The notes under the pieces: model-generated | The model's database searches: none | What the model was told of the DNA's origin: nothing | What the model saw: only the letters and a program-made list of their open reading frames with translations | Position numbers and translations under genes: made by a program | Shown: piece after piece, positions 34,701-42,691 of the stretch | Numbering within the stretch: position 1 is the first letter of the stretch | How the letters are laid out: the number at the start of each line of letters is the position of its first letter | NCBI RefSeq assembly: GCF_044197065.1 | Contig: NZ_JBIQOI010000001.1 | Coordinates: 806,001-870,000, forward strand | Source of the DNA: Kluyvera ascorbata_C | GTDB taxonomy: Bacteria > Pseudomonadota > Gammaproteobacteria > Enterobacterales > Enterobacteriaceae | Direction of reading: 5' to 3' | Length of the DNA: 64,000 bases

Positions 34701-35807
34701 GCGCTATATAGCAAAATAACCGGCGGCCAACGTATCGACCTGTTTGGCGCGCGCCTGGAGCAACTTCCCGCTATCTGGCACGAGCTGGTGGAGGCCGGGT
34801 TTGAGACCGGCCACGCCTACGGCAAGTCGCTGCGCACGGTGAAATCCTGCGTAGGTTCGACATGGTGTCGCTACGGGGTGCAGGATTCTACCGGGCTGGC
34901 GGTGACGCTGGAGCATCGCTACAAAGGGCTGCGCGCGCCGCATAAAATCAAAATGGCGGTCTCCGGCTGTACCCGCGAGTGCGCCGAGGCGCAGGGCAAA
35001 GATGTAGGGGTGATTGCCACCGACAAGGGCTGGAACCTCTATTTATGCGGCAACGGCGGCATGAAACCACGCCATGCGGATCTGTTTGCCAGCGACCTTG
35101 ATGACGCGACGCTGCTGCGCACCATCGACCGATTCCTGATGTTTTACATCCGCACCGCTGACCGACTGCAACGTACCAGCACCTGGATGGATAACCTGGA
35201 GGGCGGGCTGGAATATCTACGCCGCGTGATCCTCGACGATTCGCTGGGCATTGGCGAAGAGCTGGAGCAGGAGATGGCCCGCGTTATCGACAGCTATCAG
35301 TGCGAATGGCAAACCACCCTGAACGACCCGCAGCGGCTGATGCAGTTCCGCTCATTCGTCAACAGCGATACGCCAGACGAAGCGGTGCAGCGTGAAACCG
35401 TGCGCGGCCAGCCGCAGCTTGTTCCGGTCACAACGCTGCCGGGGCAGGCGGGTCATCCTAAGCCGTGGCAGGCAGTTTGCTTACTGGAGGATATTCCCGC
35501 GCAGGCCGGGATTGGCGCTCGCCTGGGTGAAATGCAGATAGCGCTGTTCCGCCTCAACGGCCACGTTTACGCGCTGGATAATCTGGAGCCCGGCAGTCAG
35601 GCCAACGTGCTGTCGCGGGGGCTGCTGGGGGATGCCAGCGGTGAGCCTATCGTTATCTCACCGCTTTATAAGCAGCGCATTCGTCTGCGTGACGGTCGCC
35701 ATTCCGAGAGCGGTGAGCCGGTGGTACGCGCCTGGCCGGTGAAAATTGAAGGAGGCACCGTGTGGGTCAGCAACCAGGAGCTGGTGATGCGCGCGGAGGC
35801 CTCATGA
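31743..35807 (+). CDS. nasB: Fused NasC-NasB: nitrate reductase electron-transfer subunit and nitrite reductase
   Basis: This single 1354-residue frame joins two proteins that are separate in Klebsiella oxytoca. Residues 1-397 (NasC-like) are a FAD/NAD(P)H reductase (RLVMIGNGMAATRLAEML, VVIGGGVLGVEAAAAL). Residues 398-1354 (NasB) hold a second FAD/NAD(P) module (VVIGGGLLGLEAANAL) and two BFD-like cysteine regions (CSCHNVSKGDIC; DGCEICKP). The sirohaem-[4Fe-4S] domain follows (VKSCVGSTWCRYGVQD; VSGCTRECAEAQGKDVG). The C-terminal domain is NirD-like and lacks Rieske ligands, as in E. coli NirD. NasB reduces nitrite to ammonium; the first part would feed electrons to NasA. Met398 (ATG 32934) has AGGA upstream and could be an internal start. 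Confidence 0.9.
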   Translation: MRRLVMIGNGMAATRLAEMLVTSAPGAFAITLIGDEPHPAYSRIQLSPVLGGEKDFNQTLLQPAQWYHDHQITLCLGETVLAVDVQARRVTTTQRELEWDELVFTCGSRPFLPPLPGIDLPHVFAFRTLADVEAILATPGDAVVIGGGVLGVEAAAALRLRGDNVTLVHRSERLMEQQLDEMAGELLAQRLAERGIGCELAAGIAQITPDAVVLNNGCAIPATRVVMATGVRPNIALAQRAGIPCQRGIVVNRQLETGIPGVSAIGECCEIDGQTFGLVAPCMQQADVLAARLCGSPRADFHWQDRGTRLKVTGIDLFSAGRVQAIDGDSQWSSYDPLTGHYRRLLVANDQLAGVLLLGDCTSAAAFTDLLHTVQPAQASWIFDPFTTQPSAAGTQTMTKPTLAVVGHGMVGHHFLEQCVSHQLHEQYQIVVLGEERYAAYDRVHLSEYFAGRSAESLSMVAGDFFADNGIELRLSQPVAEIDREARIIRDAEGHELHWDKLVLATGSYPFVPPIPGNTLPGCFVYRTLDDLDAIAACAKTASRGVVIGGGLLGLEAANALRQLGLETHVVEFAPNLMAVQLDNGGAAMLREKITELGVSVHTSKATTEIRQTEEGLTLQFADGECLTTDMVVFSAGIRPQDALARNSGIRLGERGGIAIDNQCRTSDSDIFAIGECALWDNKIYGLVAPGYQMARVAAGALAGEASEFTGADMSTKLKLLGVDVASFGDAHGRTPGSQSYQWIHGPEQIYKKIVVSADGKTLLGGVLVGDASDYATLLQMMLNDIALPSRPESLILPALEGSAPKALGVAALPDSAQICSCHNVSKGDICQAVSNGATEMGAIKSCTKAASGCGGCSALVKQVMEYQLAQQGVEVKKDICEHFPYSRQEIYHLVRVNRIHTFEQLIARYGHGDGCEICKPLVGSVLASCWNEYLLKPAHLPLQDTNDRYFANIQKDGTYSVVPRMPAGEVTPDGLIAIGQIAKRYALYSKITGGQRIDLFGARLEQLPAIWHELVEAGFETGHAYGKSLRTVKSCVGSTWCRYGVQDSTGLAVTLEHRYKGLRAPHKIKMAVSGCTRECAEAQGKDVGVIATDKGWNLYLCGNGGMKPRHADLFASDLDDATLLRTIDRFLMFYIRTADRLQRTSTWMDNLEGGLEYLRRVILDDSLGIGEELEQEMARVIDSYQCEWQTTLNDPQRLMQFRSFVNSDTPDEAVQRETVRGQPQLVPVTTLPGQAGHPKPWQAVCLLEDIPAQAGIGARLGEMQIALFRLNGHVYALDNLEPGSQANVLSRGLLGDASGEPIVISPLYKQRIRLRDGRHSESGEPVVRAWPVKIEGGTVWVSNQELVMRAEAS

Positions 35808-38428
35808 CAGAAACCCGAACAACCTGTCCCTACTGCGGCGTTGGCTGCGGGGTGGTGGCAAGCGTAGTTGACGGTGCGGTGAGCGTGCGGGGCGATGAGG
35901 CCCATCCGGCAAACTTTGGTCGCCTGTGCGTGAAGGGCTCTGCGCTCGGCGAAACCACCGGTCTGGAGGGGCGTTTGTTGCAACCCTTGGTGGACGGCCA
36001 TGATGTCAGTTGGGAGCAGGCGCTGGATGTGGCCGGTGAGCGGCTAAAGGCGATTATCGCCGAGCACGGCCCGCAGGCAGTGGCGTTTTATGCCTCCGGC
36101 CAGCTATTGACCGAGGACTATTACGCTGCCAATAAGCTGATGAAAGGCTTTATCGGCGCGGCGAATATTGATACCAACTCGCGGCTGTGCATGTCGTCGG
36201 CGGTCACCGGCTATAAGCGCGCGTGGGGCGCCGACGTGGTGCCGTGCCGCTATGAGGACGTAGAGCGCAGCGATCTGGTGGTGCTGGTGGGCTCCAACGC
36301 GGCGTGGGCGCACCCGGTGCTCTATCAGCGACTGGTGCAGGCGAAGCAGCAAAACCCGCAGATGAAGGTGGTGGTTATTGATCCCCGGCGCACGGCGACC
36401 TGCGATATTGCCGACCGTCATCTGGCCATTGCGCCCGGCACCGATGCCGGGCTGTTTGTCGGGCTGCTGCACGCCATCGCCGAGCGCGGCGCAAACGTGG
36501 ACGATTTTGCCGATGCGCCCGCCGCGCTGGAGGCGGCACAATGCTGGAACCTTGAGCGGGTGGCGGCGTTTTGCGGGCTGCCGTTAGCGGAGGTTGCCGC
36601 ATTTTATCAGGACTTTATTGCCGCCCCCAGGGCCATCACGCTCTACACCATGGGCATTAACCAATCCTCCAGCGGCAGCGATAAATGCAATGCCATCATT
36701 AACGTCCACCTTGCCAGCGGTAAGTTTGGTCGTGAAGGTTGTGGTCCGTTTTCGCTGACCGGGCAGCCAAATGCCATGGGCGGCCGCGAAGTGGGCGGGT
36801 TGGCAACCATGCTGGCAGCGCATATGAATTTTGAACCGGACGACCTCGCCCGGGTGGCGCGTTTCTGGGGCACCGAGCGGCTGGCACAAACGCCGGGGCT
36901 GATGGCGGTGGATATTTTCGCTGCCATCGGGCGCGGTGAGGTGAAAGCGGTGTGGATCATGGGCACCAATCCGGCGGTTTCACTGCCGGACAGCCACGCG
37001 GTAAGCCAGGCGCTGAAGCGGTGCGAATTGGTGATCGTCTCTGAGATTTCGGCGCAGACCGAAACTTCGCGCTATGCGCACATTCGTTTCCCGGCGCTGG
37101 GCTGGGGGGAGAAAAACGGCACCGTGACCAATTCAGAGCGGCGGATCTCACGCCAGCGGGCGTTTTTGCCCGCCCCCGGCGAGGCCCGCGCGGACTGGTG
37201 GATTATTGCCCGTGTCGCCCAGCGTCTGGGCTTTGGTGAGGCGTTTGCCTGGCAGCATCCACACGAGGTCTTTAGTGAACATGCCGCGCTCTCCGGCTAT
37301 GAAAATGAAGGTCAGCGGGCGTTTGATATCAGCGGGCTTGCCGAATTAAGCCGCGACGCGTGGGATGCTCTTGCACCCGTGCGTTGGCCGGTTAGCGGAC
37401 AGGTCCAGACGTTGGATCTTAAGCATGGCTGGCGTGCCGACGCTCGTGTACGCATGGTTCCCGTCTCTCCACGCGGGATGCAGGCCCAGACTCAGGCGCT
37501 TTACCCACTCATTCTTAACAGCGGGCGTATCCGCGACCAGTGGCACACCATGACGCGCACCGGTAGCGTGCCAAAACTGATGCAGCATATTTCCCAACCT
37601 ATTGTTGAAGTGGCTCCGCAGGATGCCCAGCATTTCGGTCTACAGCACGGCGGCCTCTCACGGATAAGCTCGTTGCACGGCGTGATGGTGGCCAAAGTCG
37701 TGGTAACCGATAGCCAGCGTCGCGGTTCGCTGTTTACGCCGATGCACTGGAACGACTGCTTTGCCCGCCAGGGGAAAGTCAACGGTCTGGTGGCACCAGT
37801 GGTGGACCCGCACTCCGGGCAGCCGGAAAGCAAACAGACGGCGGTACGTATCGCCCCCTGGCAACCGGTATGGCAGGGCGAACTTTATTCCCGTGATGAA
37901 GTCCCGTTAGCGGGGCATGTGACCTGGTGGCGTAAAGCCGCAACCGGGCTGCACCATCTCACGCTTTGCAGTGACCGTCATATTGAGCAGGATATTCTGG
38001 CCTGGTGTCAGCAGCACGGCTGGCAGATACAGGTGGCGAACGCCGGGGATATCTGGCATTTGCTGGCGTGGCAGGGCGACCAGTTGATGCTGGGGTTCTG
38101 GAGTAGCCATAGGCTGCCAGAAGTGGACGATTCGCTGGTGTGTCGGGCATTTAGTGAGTCGCCGCAGACGCTTACGGGCCGTCATGCGCTGCTGAGCGGC
38201 CAGGATCTGGCGCGGCCGGCGGTAGGGAAAATTGTTTGCAGCTGTTTCAGCGTTGGCGAAAAAACCATCCTTGACGCGATTGAAAAACAGGGCTGCCGCA
38301 CGGCGGGCGAGCTGGGTGAACGGCTGAAATGCGGCACCAACTGCGGCTCCTGCGTGCCAGAGCTCAAAGCATTGCTGGCAAGTACGACGATAAAAGTGAC
38401 GGTTTTATCACCTTCAGGCTATTCCTGA
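35804..38428 (+). CDS. nasA: Assimilatory nitrate reductase catalytic subunit
   Basis: This 874-residue molybdopterin oxidoreductase reduces cytoplasmic nitrate to nitrite. The N-terminal [4Fe-4S] site is CPYCGVGCGV with a fourth cysteine in GRLCVKGSALG. The Mo-bis-MGD domains follow (SRLCMSSAVTGYKRAWG, GINQSSSGSDKCNAIINVHLASG, MGTNPAVSLPDS). A C-terminal BFD-like [2Fe-2S] domain (CSCFSVGEKTI ... CGTNCGSCVPEL) is typical of the NasA of enterobacteria. The ATG at 35804 overlaps the nasB stop (ATGA), and this start puts the cluster at residues 8-15. A longer frame from 35762 is unlikely. Confidence 0.95.
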   Translation: MTETRTTCPYCGVGCGVVASVVDGAVSVRGDEAHPANFGRLCVKGSALGETTGLEGRLLQPLVDGHDVSWEQALDVAGERLKAIIAEHGPQAVAFYASGQLLTEDYYAANKLMKGFIGAANIDTNSRLCMSSAVTGYKRAWGADVVPCRYEDVERSDLVVLVGSNAAWAHPVLYQRLVQAKQQNPQMKVVVIDPRRTATCDIADRHLAIAPGTDAGLFVGLLHAIAERGANVDDFADAPAALEAAQCWNLERVAAFCGLPLAEVAAFYQDFIAAPRAITLYTMGINQSSSGSDKCNAIINVHLASGKFGREGCGPFSLTGQPNAMGGREVGGLATMLAAHMNFEPDDLARVARFWGTERLAQTPGLMAVDIFAAIGRGEVKAVWIMGTNPAVSLPDSHAVSQALKRCELVIVSEISAQTETSRYAHIRFPALGWGEKNGTVTNSERRISRQRAFLPAPGEARADWWIIARVAQRLGFGEAFAWQHPHEVFSEHAALSGYENEGQRAFDISGLAELSRDAWDALAPVRWPVSGQVQTLDLKHGWRADARVRMVPVSPRGMQAQTQALYPLILNSGRIRDQWHTMTRTGSVPKLMQHISQPIVEVAPQDAQHFGLQHGGLSRISSLHGVMVAKVVVTDSQRRGSLFTPMHWNDCFARQGKVNGLVAPVVDPHSGQPESKQTAVRIAPWQPVWQGELYSRDEVPLAGHVTWWRKAATGLHHLTLCSDRHIEQDILAWCQQHGWQIQVANAGDIWHLLAWQGDQLMLGFWSSHRLPEVDDSLVCRAFSESPQTLTGRHALLSGQDLARPAVGKIVCSCFSVGEKTILDAIEKQGCRTAGELGERLKCGTNCGSCVPELKALLASTTIKVTVLSPSGYS

Positions 38429-38531
38429 AATGAGGGGCAAAGGCTGAACCCTCTCCATAAAGGGGTTAAACTGATTAGCCTGGGGCTGGTTTTTTCCAGT
38501 CTGCTTTGAAGCTGGCTATGGGGTTGCGGTT

Positions 38532-39929
38532 TTGTCTTTGCGTTTTTACTCGTCATTTTTGGTGTTACTGGTACTGACTGGCGGCAGCGCGCGTGCGCGA
38601 ACGTCGTTTGTCGAAGAGGCAGAACATCCCTTCGATAACTCGGCTGATAGCCTGCCCGATCTCGCTATCACCCCGGAAAATCACGACGCAGAGAAGCATT
38701 TTGCCGAGATGGTCAAAGCCTTTGGCGAAGCCAGCATGACCGATAACGGGTTGGATACCGGCGAGCAGGCGCGCGTGTTTGCGCTGACGCAATTGCAGGA
38801 TAAGGTCAACGGCCAGATGAACCAGCAGTTAGAAAGCTGGTTATCTCCCTGGGGAAATACCAATATTCAACTGCTGGTGGACAGCCAGGGCAAGATGACC
38901 GGCAGCCATGGCGGTTGGTTTGTGCCGCTGCAGGATAATACGCATTATCTCACCTGGAGCCAGTTTGGCCTGACACAGCAGGACGATGGGCTGGTGGGGA
39001 ATCTGGGGTTGGGGCAACGCTGGGTCGCCGGACAGTGGCTGCTGGGCTACAACACCTTTTATGACAGCCTGCTGGATGCCAATCTTGATCGCGGCGGTCT
39101 GGGCGCGGAAGCCTGGGGCGAGAACCTGCGCTTTTCTGCCAACTACTATTATCCACTGCACGATTGGCAGAACACGGGCACGACACTGCAACAGCGTATG
39201 GCGCGCGGTTACGATCTCACGGCGCAGGCCTGGATACCCGCTTATAACCATATCAACACCAGCTTGAGCGTCGAGCAATACTTTGGCGACAGCGTAGACC
39301 TGTTCCGCAGCGGCACCGGCTACCGTAACCCGGTCGCGGTCTCCCTTGGCCTTAACTATACCCCGGTGCCGTTATTCACCTTCAGTGCCCAGCACAAGCA
39401 GGGAGAGAGTGGGGTAAACCAGAACAATCTCGGCATGAAGGTGAACTATCGTTTTGGCGTACCGCTGAAGAAGCAGCTTGCTGCCGACGAAGTGGCGCAA
39501 ACCCGTACGCTGCGTGGCAGCCGCTACGATGCGCCGGAACGCAACAATTTACCGGTGATGGAATTCCGTCAGCGTAAAAGCCTGAGCGTCTATCTGGCAA
39601 CGCCGCCGTGGGATCTCACCAGCTATGAAACGGTGGCGCTGAAAATTCAGCTCCGCAATGAGTATGGGATCAAATCCATAAGCTGGCAGGGCGATACCGA
39701 AGCGTTAAGCCTGACGCCGCCAGCCGCGGGCAACAACACCGATGGCTGGAGCATTATCATGCCGGCCTGGGATCCAACGCAGGGTGCCAGCAATACCTGG
39801 CATCTGTCGGTGGTGGTGGAAGATAACAAGGGGCAGCGCGTCACCTCGAATGAGATAACGCTGAAGCTGACTGAACCTGTCGTCAGCTTTGCCCCGCAGG
39901 GCAATAGCTGGTTGGACATGGCGCCATAG
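38532..39929 (+). CDS. ychO: Inverse autotransporter (invasin-like) protein YchO
   Basis: This 465-residue outer-membrane protein matches E. coli YchO. It has a signal peptide (about residues 1-22), a short linker with PDLAITPENHDAEKHFAEMVKAFGE and the 12-strand inverse-autotransporter barrel (LESWLSPWGNTNIQLLVDS to NLGMKVNYRFGVPLKKQL). A short immunoglobulin-like end follows (VVVEDNKGQRVTSNEITLKL). No long passenger is present. The likely start is TTG at 38532, with GGGG eight bases upstream; no ATG fits. It converges with narL, nine bases between stops, as in E. coli. Between nasA and this gene only about 100 bases remain. Confidence 0.9.
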   Translation: MSLRFYSSFLVLLVLTGGSARARTSFVEEAEHPFDNSADSLPDLAITPENHDAEKHFAEMVKAFGEASMTDNGLDTGEQARVFALTQLQDKVNGQMNQQLESWLSPWGNTNIQLLVDSQGKMTGSHGGWFVPLQDNTHYLTWSQFGLTQQDDGLVGNLGLGQRWVAGQWLLGYNTFYDSLLDANLDRGGLGAEAWGENLRFSANYYYPLHDWQNTGTTLQQRMARGYDLTAQAWIPAYNHINTSLSVEQYFGDSVDLFRSGTGYRNPVAVSLGLNYTPVPLFTFSAQHKQGESGVNQNNLGMKVNYRFGVPLKKQLAADEVAQTRTLRGSRYDAPERNNLPVMEFRQRKSLSVYLATPPWDLTSYETVALKIQLRNEYGIKSISWQGDTEALSLTPPAAGNNTDGWSIIMPAWDPTQGASNTWHLSVVVEDNKGQRVTSNEITLKLTEPVVSFAPQGNSWLDMAP

Positions 39930-39938
39930 CGGCAACGG

Positions 39939-40589
39939 TCAGAAAATACGTTCCTGGTGCACCCACACGGCGGCTTCGACGCGGGATTTTAGCTTCATTT
40001 TCTTCAGCATGTGCTTCACGTGAACCTTCACGGTGCTTTCCGTGATGTCCAGACGGCGGGCAATCATCTTGTTTGGCAGGCCCTGAGCGATGAGCTTAAG
40101 AATATCGCGCTCGCGCGGAGTCAACTGGTTGATGTCGCGGTCGGAGGTCGCGCGGTTGGCGCGCAGGCTGGCGGCCAATACCGGCGTTAAGGCTTCGCTC
40201 AATACCATTTCACCGGCGGCGGCCTGTTGCAGGGCTTTCAGCAGATCTTCCGGTTCCATATCTTTCAGCAGATAGCCATCAGCGCCGCGTTTGAGCGCGG
40301 TGACCACGTCTTCTTCATGGTTGGAGACGCTGAACACCACAACACGGCCAGACAGTGATTTCTCACGCAGCTTGTCGAGGGTTTCCAGACCGTTCATGCC
40401 GGGCATGTTGAGATCGAGCAGAATCAGATCGGGATCGAGGGTTTCTGCCAGTTCAATTCCTTGTTCACCATTGCTGGCTTCGCCTACAACCTGAATATCT
40501 GATGCCATACTGACCAGCTGTTTCACGCCGGTACGCAGCATAGGATGATCGTCAATTAACAGGATAGTAGCCCGTTCCTGATTACTCAT
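39939..40589 (-). CDS. narL: Nitrate/nitrite response regulator NarL
   Basis: This 216-residue regulator has a receiver domain (TILLIDDHPMLRTGV, phospho-acceptor Asp in PDLILLDLNMPGMNG, Lys in YLLKDMEPEDLL) and a LuxR-type DNA-binding domain (LTPRERDILKLIAQGLPNKMIARRLDITESTVKVHVKHMLKKM). The start at 40589 gives the E. coli length; upstream in-frame codons overlap narX and are not part of it. It overlaps the narX stop by eight bases, so the pair is translated together. NarL sites are visible upstream of narK and narG. Confidence 0.97.
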   Translation of the reverse strand: MSNQERATILLIDDHPMLRTGVKQLVSMASDIQVVGEASNGEQGIELAETLDPDLILLDLNMPGMNGLETLDKLREKSLSGRVVVFSVSNHEEDVVTALKRGADGYLLKDMEPEDLLKALQQAAAGEMVLSEALTPVLAASLRANRATSDRDINQLTPRERDILKLIAQGLPNKMIARRLDITESTVKVHVKHMLKKMKLKSRVEAAVWVHQERIF

Positions 40590-42381
40590 GAGTATCTCCT
40601 TGGGGAGTAGAAAGCGATTGTTCGGGGACAAACGTAACCACGACTTCGGTGCCGCCGCTTTCACGACGACGAACCTGGCAATCGCCACGCAGGCTTTGTG
40701 CGCGGTCACGCATAATAATAAGGCCATAATGGTTGCTGCGTTCAGCATGCAGCGGGACGCCGCAGCCGTTGTCGGCCACCACCAGTTTGACCTGGTTGTT
40801 TTGTTGGGTAACGCTGACTTTCACTTCTGTTGCCTGTGAGTGCTTAAGCGCATTGCTTAAGGCCTCGCGGGCAATTTGCAGCAGGTGAATCGCCTGGTGC
40901 GACGGCACGTAGCGCGGCGGTAGCTGATAGTCGAGCTGCACCGGGAAGCCGAAATGGCTGCTGTATTCCTGGCAACTGTCCTCCAGCGCTGGGCGCAGGC
41001 CGGACTCGGTCAGCTTCAGGCGGAAGGTGGTCAGCAGTTCACGCAGTTGCGCCCACGAGGTGTTCAGTTCATTACGCACCTGGCTTAGCAGCTCTCGGCT
41101 TTCCTCAGACGACTGCTCTTTTTGCATCATCTGCAAACAGCTGACCTGCATCTTCATACAGGAGAGCGACTGGGCGATGGAGTCGTGAAGCTCGCGGGCA
41201 ATCGTTGAGCGCTCTTCCATCACGATAAGCTGCTGCTGACGTTCAAGCTGTTTATCCAGCGCCAGCGTTGAGGTGATTTGCTCGAGTAAAGTATCAACCA
41301 ACTGCTGCTGATCGTGGCTCAGCTCGCGGCCGTGCGGCAATGTCGCCAGCAGGATGCCGTACTGGTTGCGCGGGTCGGTCAGCCGCCATTTCAGCGTGAT
41401 GCCGTCGTGCGCTGCGGTATCGACGTCACGCGGGCAGAGATAACAGCCCCGGTCGTCGCACTCCCAGCCGGAGTGACAGCTGAATTCCTGATGGTTATCT
41501 TCGTCTTCGGTATCGTAAACCCGGACTTCAATTTCCCGCAGCGGGGTCAGTTCCTGAAGGCCGTTCAGCACCGGAGAGATGCGTTCGCATAGCGGCACGC
41601 TGGAATGCAGGCGTCGGTTAGCCTGCCACAGGAAAGAGAGAATCGCATTTTTCTGTTCGAGCCCGGCGGTTTTCTCCTGGACCCGACGCTCCAGCGAGGC
41701 GTAGCTCTCCGCGAGTTCGGCGGACATATTGTTCAGCGCCATGCCGAGAGTAGCCATTTCGTTGCGGCCGCTGATTTGCGTGCGATGGGTAAAATCGCGA
41801 TGGCTGATGGCTTCGGCCATGCGCAGGAGCTGTCGCCACGGGTGCAGCAGCCGGGTGCGCAGCCAGAAGACGGTAAAGATAAGTAATACCGCCATGAAAA
41901 AGGCCAGCAGCCGGTGCATCCACACCACATGGGAGATGCGCTGTTCGGTAGTGTGATCGAAGACGGTGACCAGCTGGTCTATGCGATTTACAAAACCGGC
42001 AAGATCGCTGGCGACTTCGTCCGGATTTTTCGCCTGACTAATATCCGGTGCCAGATGGTTCAGCCAGTATTGCTGGAGTTCGTGAAGCTGCTTCACCTGG
42101 CCATCGCGTTCGGCGGCCAGCTGTAATTCCGGGCTGAAGACCGTTTTTTGCATCTCTTCAAACAGTGGCTTGTCGTTCTTATCCACCGGAATAGCGGCCA
42201 GCAGGCGATAGCTCTGCATGCGCAGCGAACCGGCCTGGTTAATGGCGTGCGCGCTGCCCTGCACGCCGTTCACCAGGCGTGCGGAAATCATCATACTTGC
42301 CACGCCGATAAGGGTAGACAGCAGTACGATGAGGGCCAGTTGATTCACCAGCGTGAGTGGTGTAAAAAAACGTCTGAACAT
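40582..42381 (-). CDS. narX: Nitrate/nitrite sensor histidine kinase NarX
   Basis: This 599-residue membrane kinase has TM1 (about residues 15-37). A periplasmic sensor holds the P-box region (SAHAINQAGSLRMQSYRLL) that binds nitrate. TM2 is near 152-175. Next come a HAMP domain, a cysteine-containing central module (CHSGWECDDRGCYLCPRDV) and a HisKA_3 domain with the phosphorylated His in ERSTIARELHDSIAQSLSCM. The ATPase domain has REALSNALKHSQAT and VADNGCGVP. It phosphorylates NarL when nitrate is present. It is divergent from narK, as in E. coli. Confidence 0.97.
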   Translation of the reverse strand: MFRRFFTPLTLVNQLALIVLLSTLIGVASMMISARLVNGVQGSAHAINQAGSLRMQSYRLLAAIPVDKNDKPLFEEMQKTVFSPELQLAAERDGQVKQLHELQQYWLNHLAPDISQAKNPDEVASDLAGFVNRIDQLVTVFDHTTEQRISHVVWMHRLLAFFMAVLLIFTVFWLRTRLLHPWRQLLRMAEAISHRDFTHRTQISGRNEMATLGMALNNMSAELAESYASLERRVQEKTAGLEQKNAILSFLWQANRRLHSSVPLCERISPVLNGLQELTPLREIEVRVYDTEDEDNHQEFSCHSGWECDDRGCYLCPRDVDTAAHDGITLKWRLTDPRNQYGILLATLPHGRELSHDQQQLVDTLLEQITSTLALDKQLERQQQLIVMEERSTIARELHDSIAQSLSCMKMQVSCLQMMQKEQSSEESRELLSQVRNELNTSWAQLRELLTTFRLKLTESGLRPALEDSCQEYSSHFGFPVQLDYQLPPRYVPSHQAIHLLQIAREALSNALKHSQATEVKVSVTQQNNQVKLVVADNGCGVPLHAERSNHYGLIIMRDRAQSLRGDCQVRRRESGGTEVVVTFVPEQSLSTPQGDTHE

Positions 42382-42691
42382 GGTGCGATAAGGCTCCTGA
42401 CGGAAACTCTCCGGCGAGTGGCGTTATTTTCGACTATCGCCTGGAGTATACCCATACCCCTAAAGAGTTACTCCTTTATTTCCATAATAGTTGAGATGGC
42501 GGGGGTAGAGGGGTATGAGCGTAACAGCCACGTGAAAAAGCAGGTTTTTTTAACCATAAAAGCCTACCCATAAAGGGTGATGATTTATTTTTAAGCAATA
42601 TAATGCCGACTTTTCCTTTGATTTATATCAACTTACCGCGCGGTGTAAACCCTAATGTGGCAGGGGTTGATATTAATAATCAGAGGTGTCT
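42382..42691 (+). promoter_or_regulatory. narX-narK control region with FNR and NarL sites
   Basis: An FNR box TTGAT-TTAT-ATCAA lies at 42618-42631. A NarL 7-2-7 inverted pair TACCCAT-AA-AGGGTGA lies at 42565-42580. Further TACCCCT-like heptamers occur around 42450-42465 and 42500-42520 on both strands. This mirrors the E. coli narK promoter, activated by FNR without oxygen and by NarL with nitrate. Confidence 0.8.
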
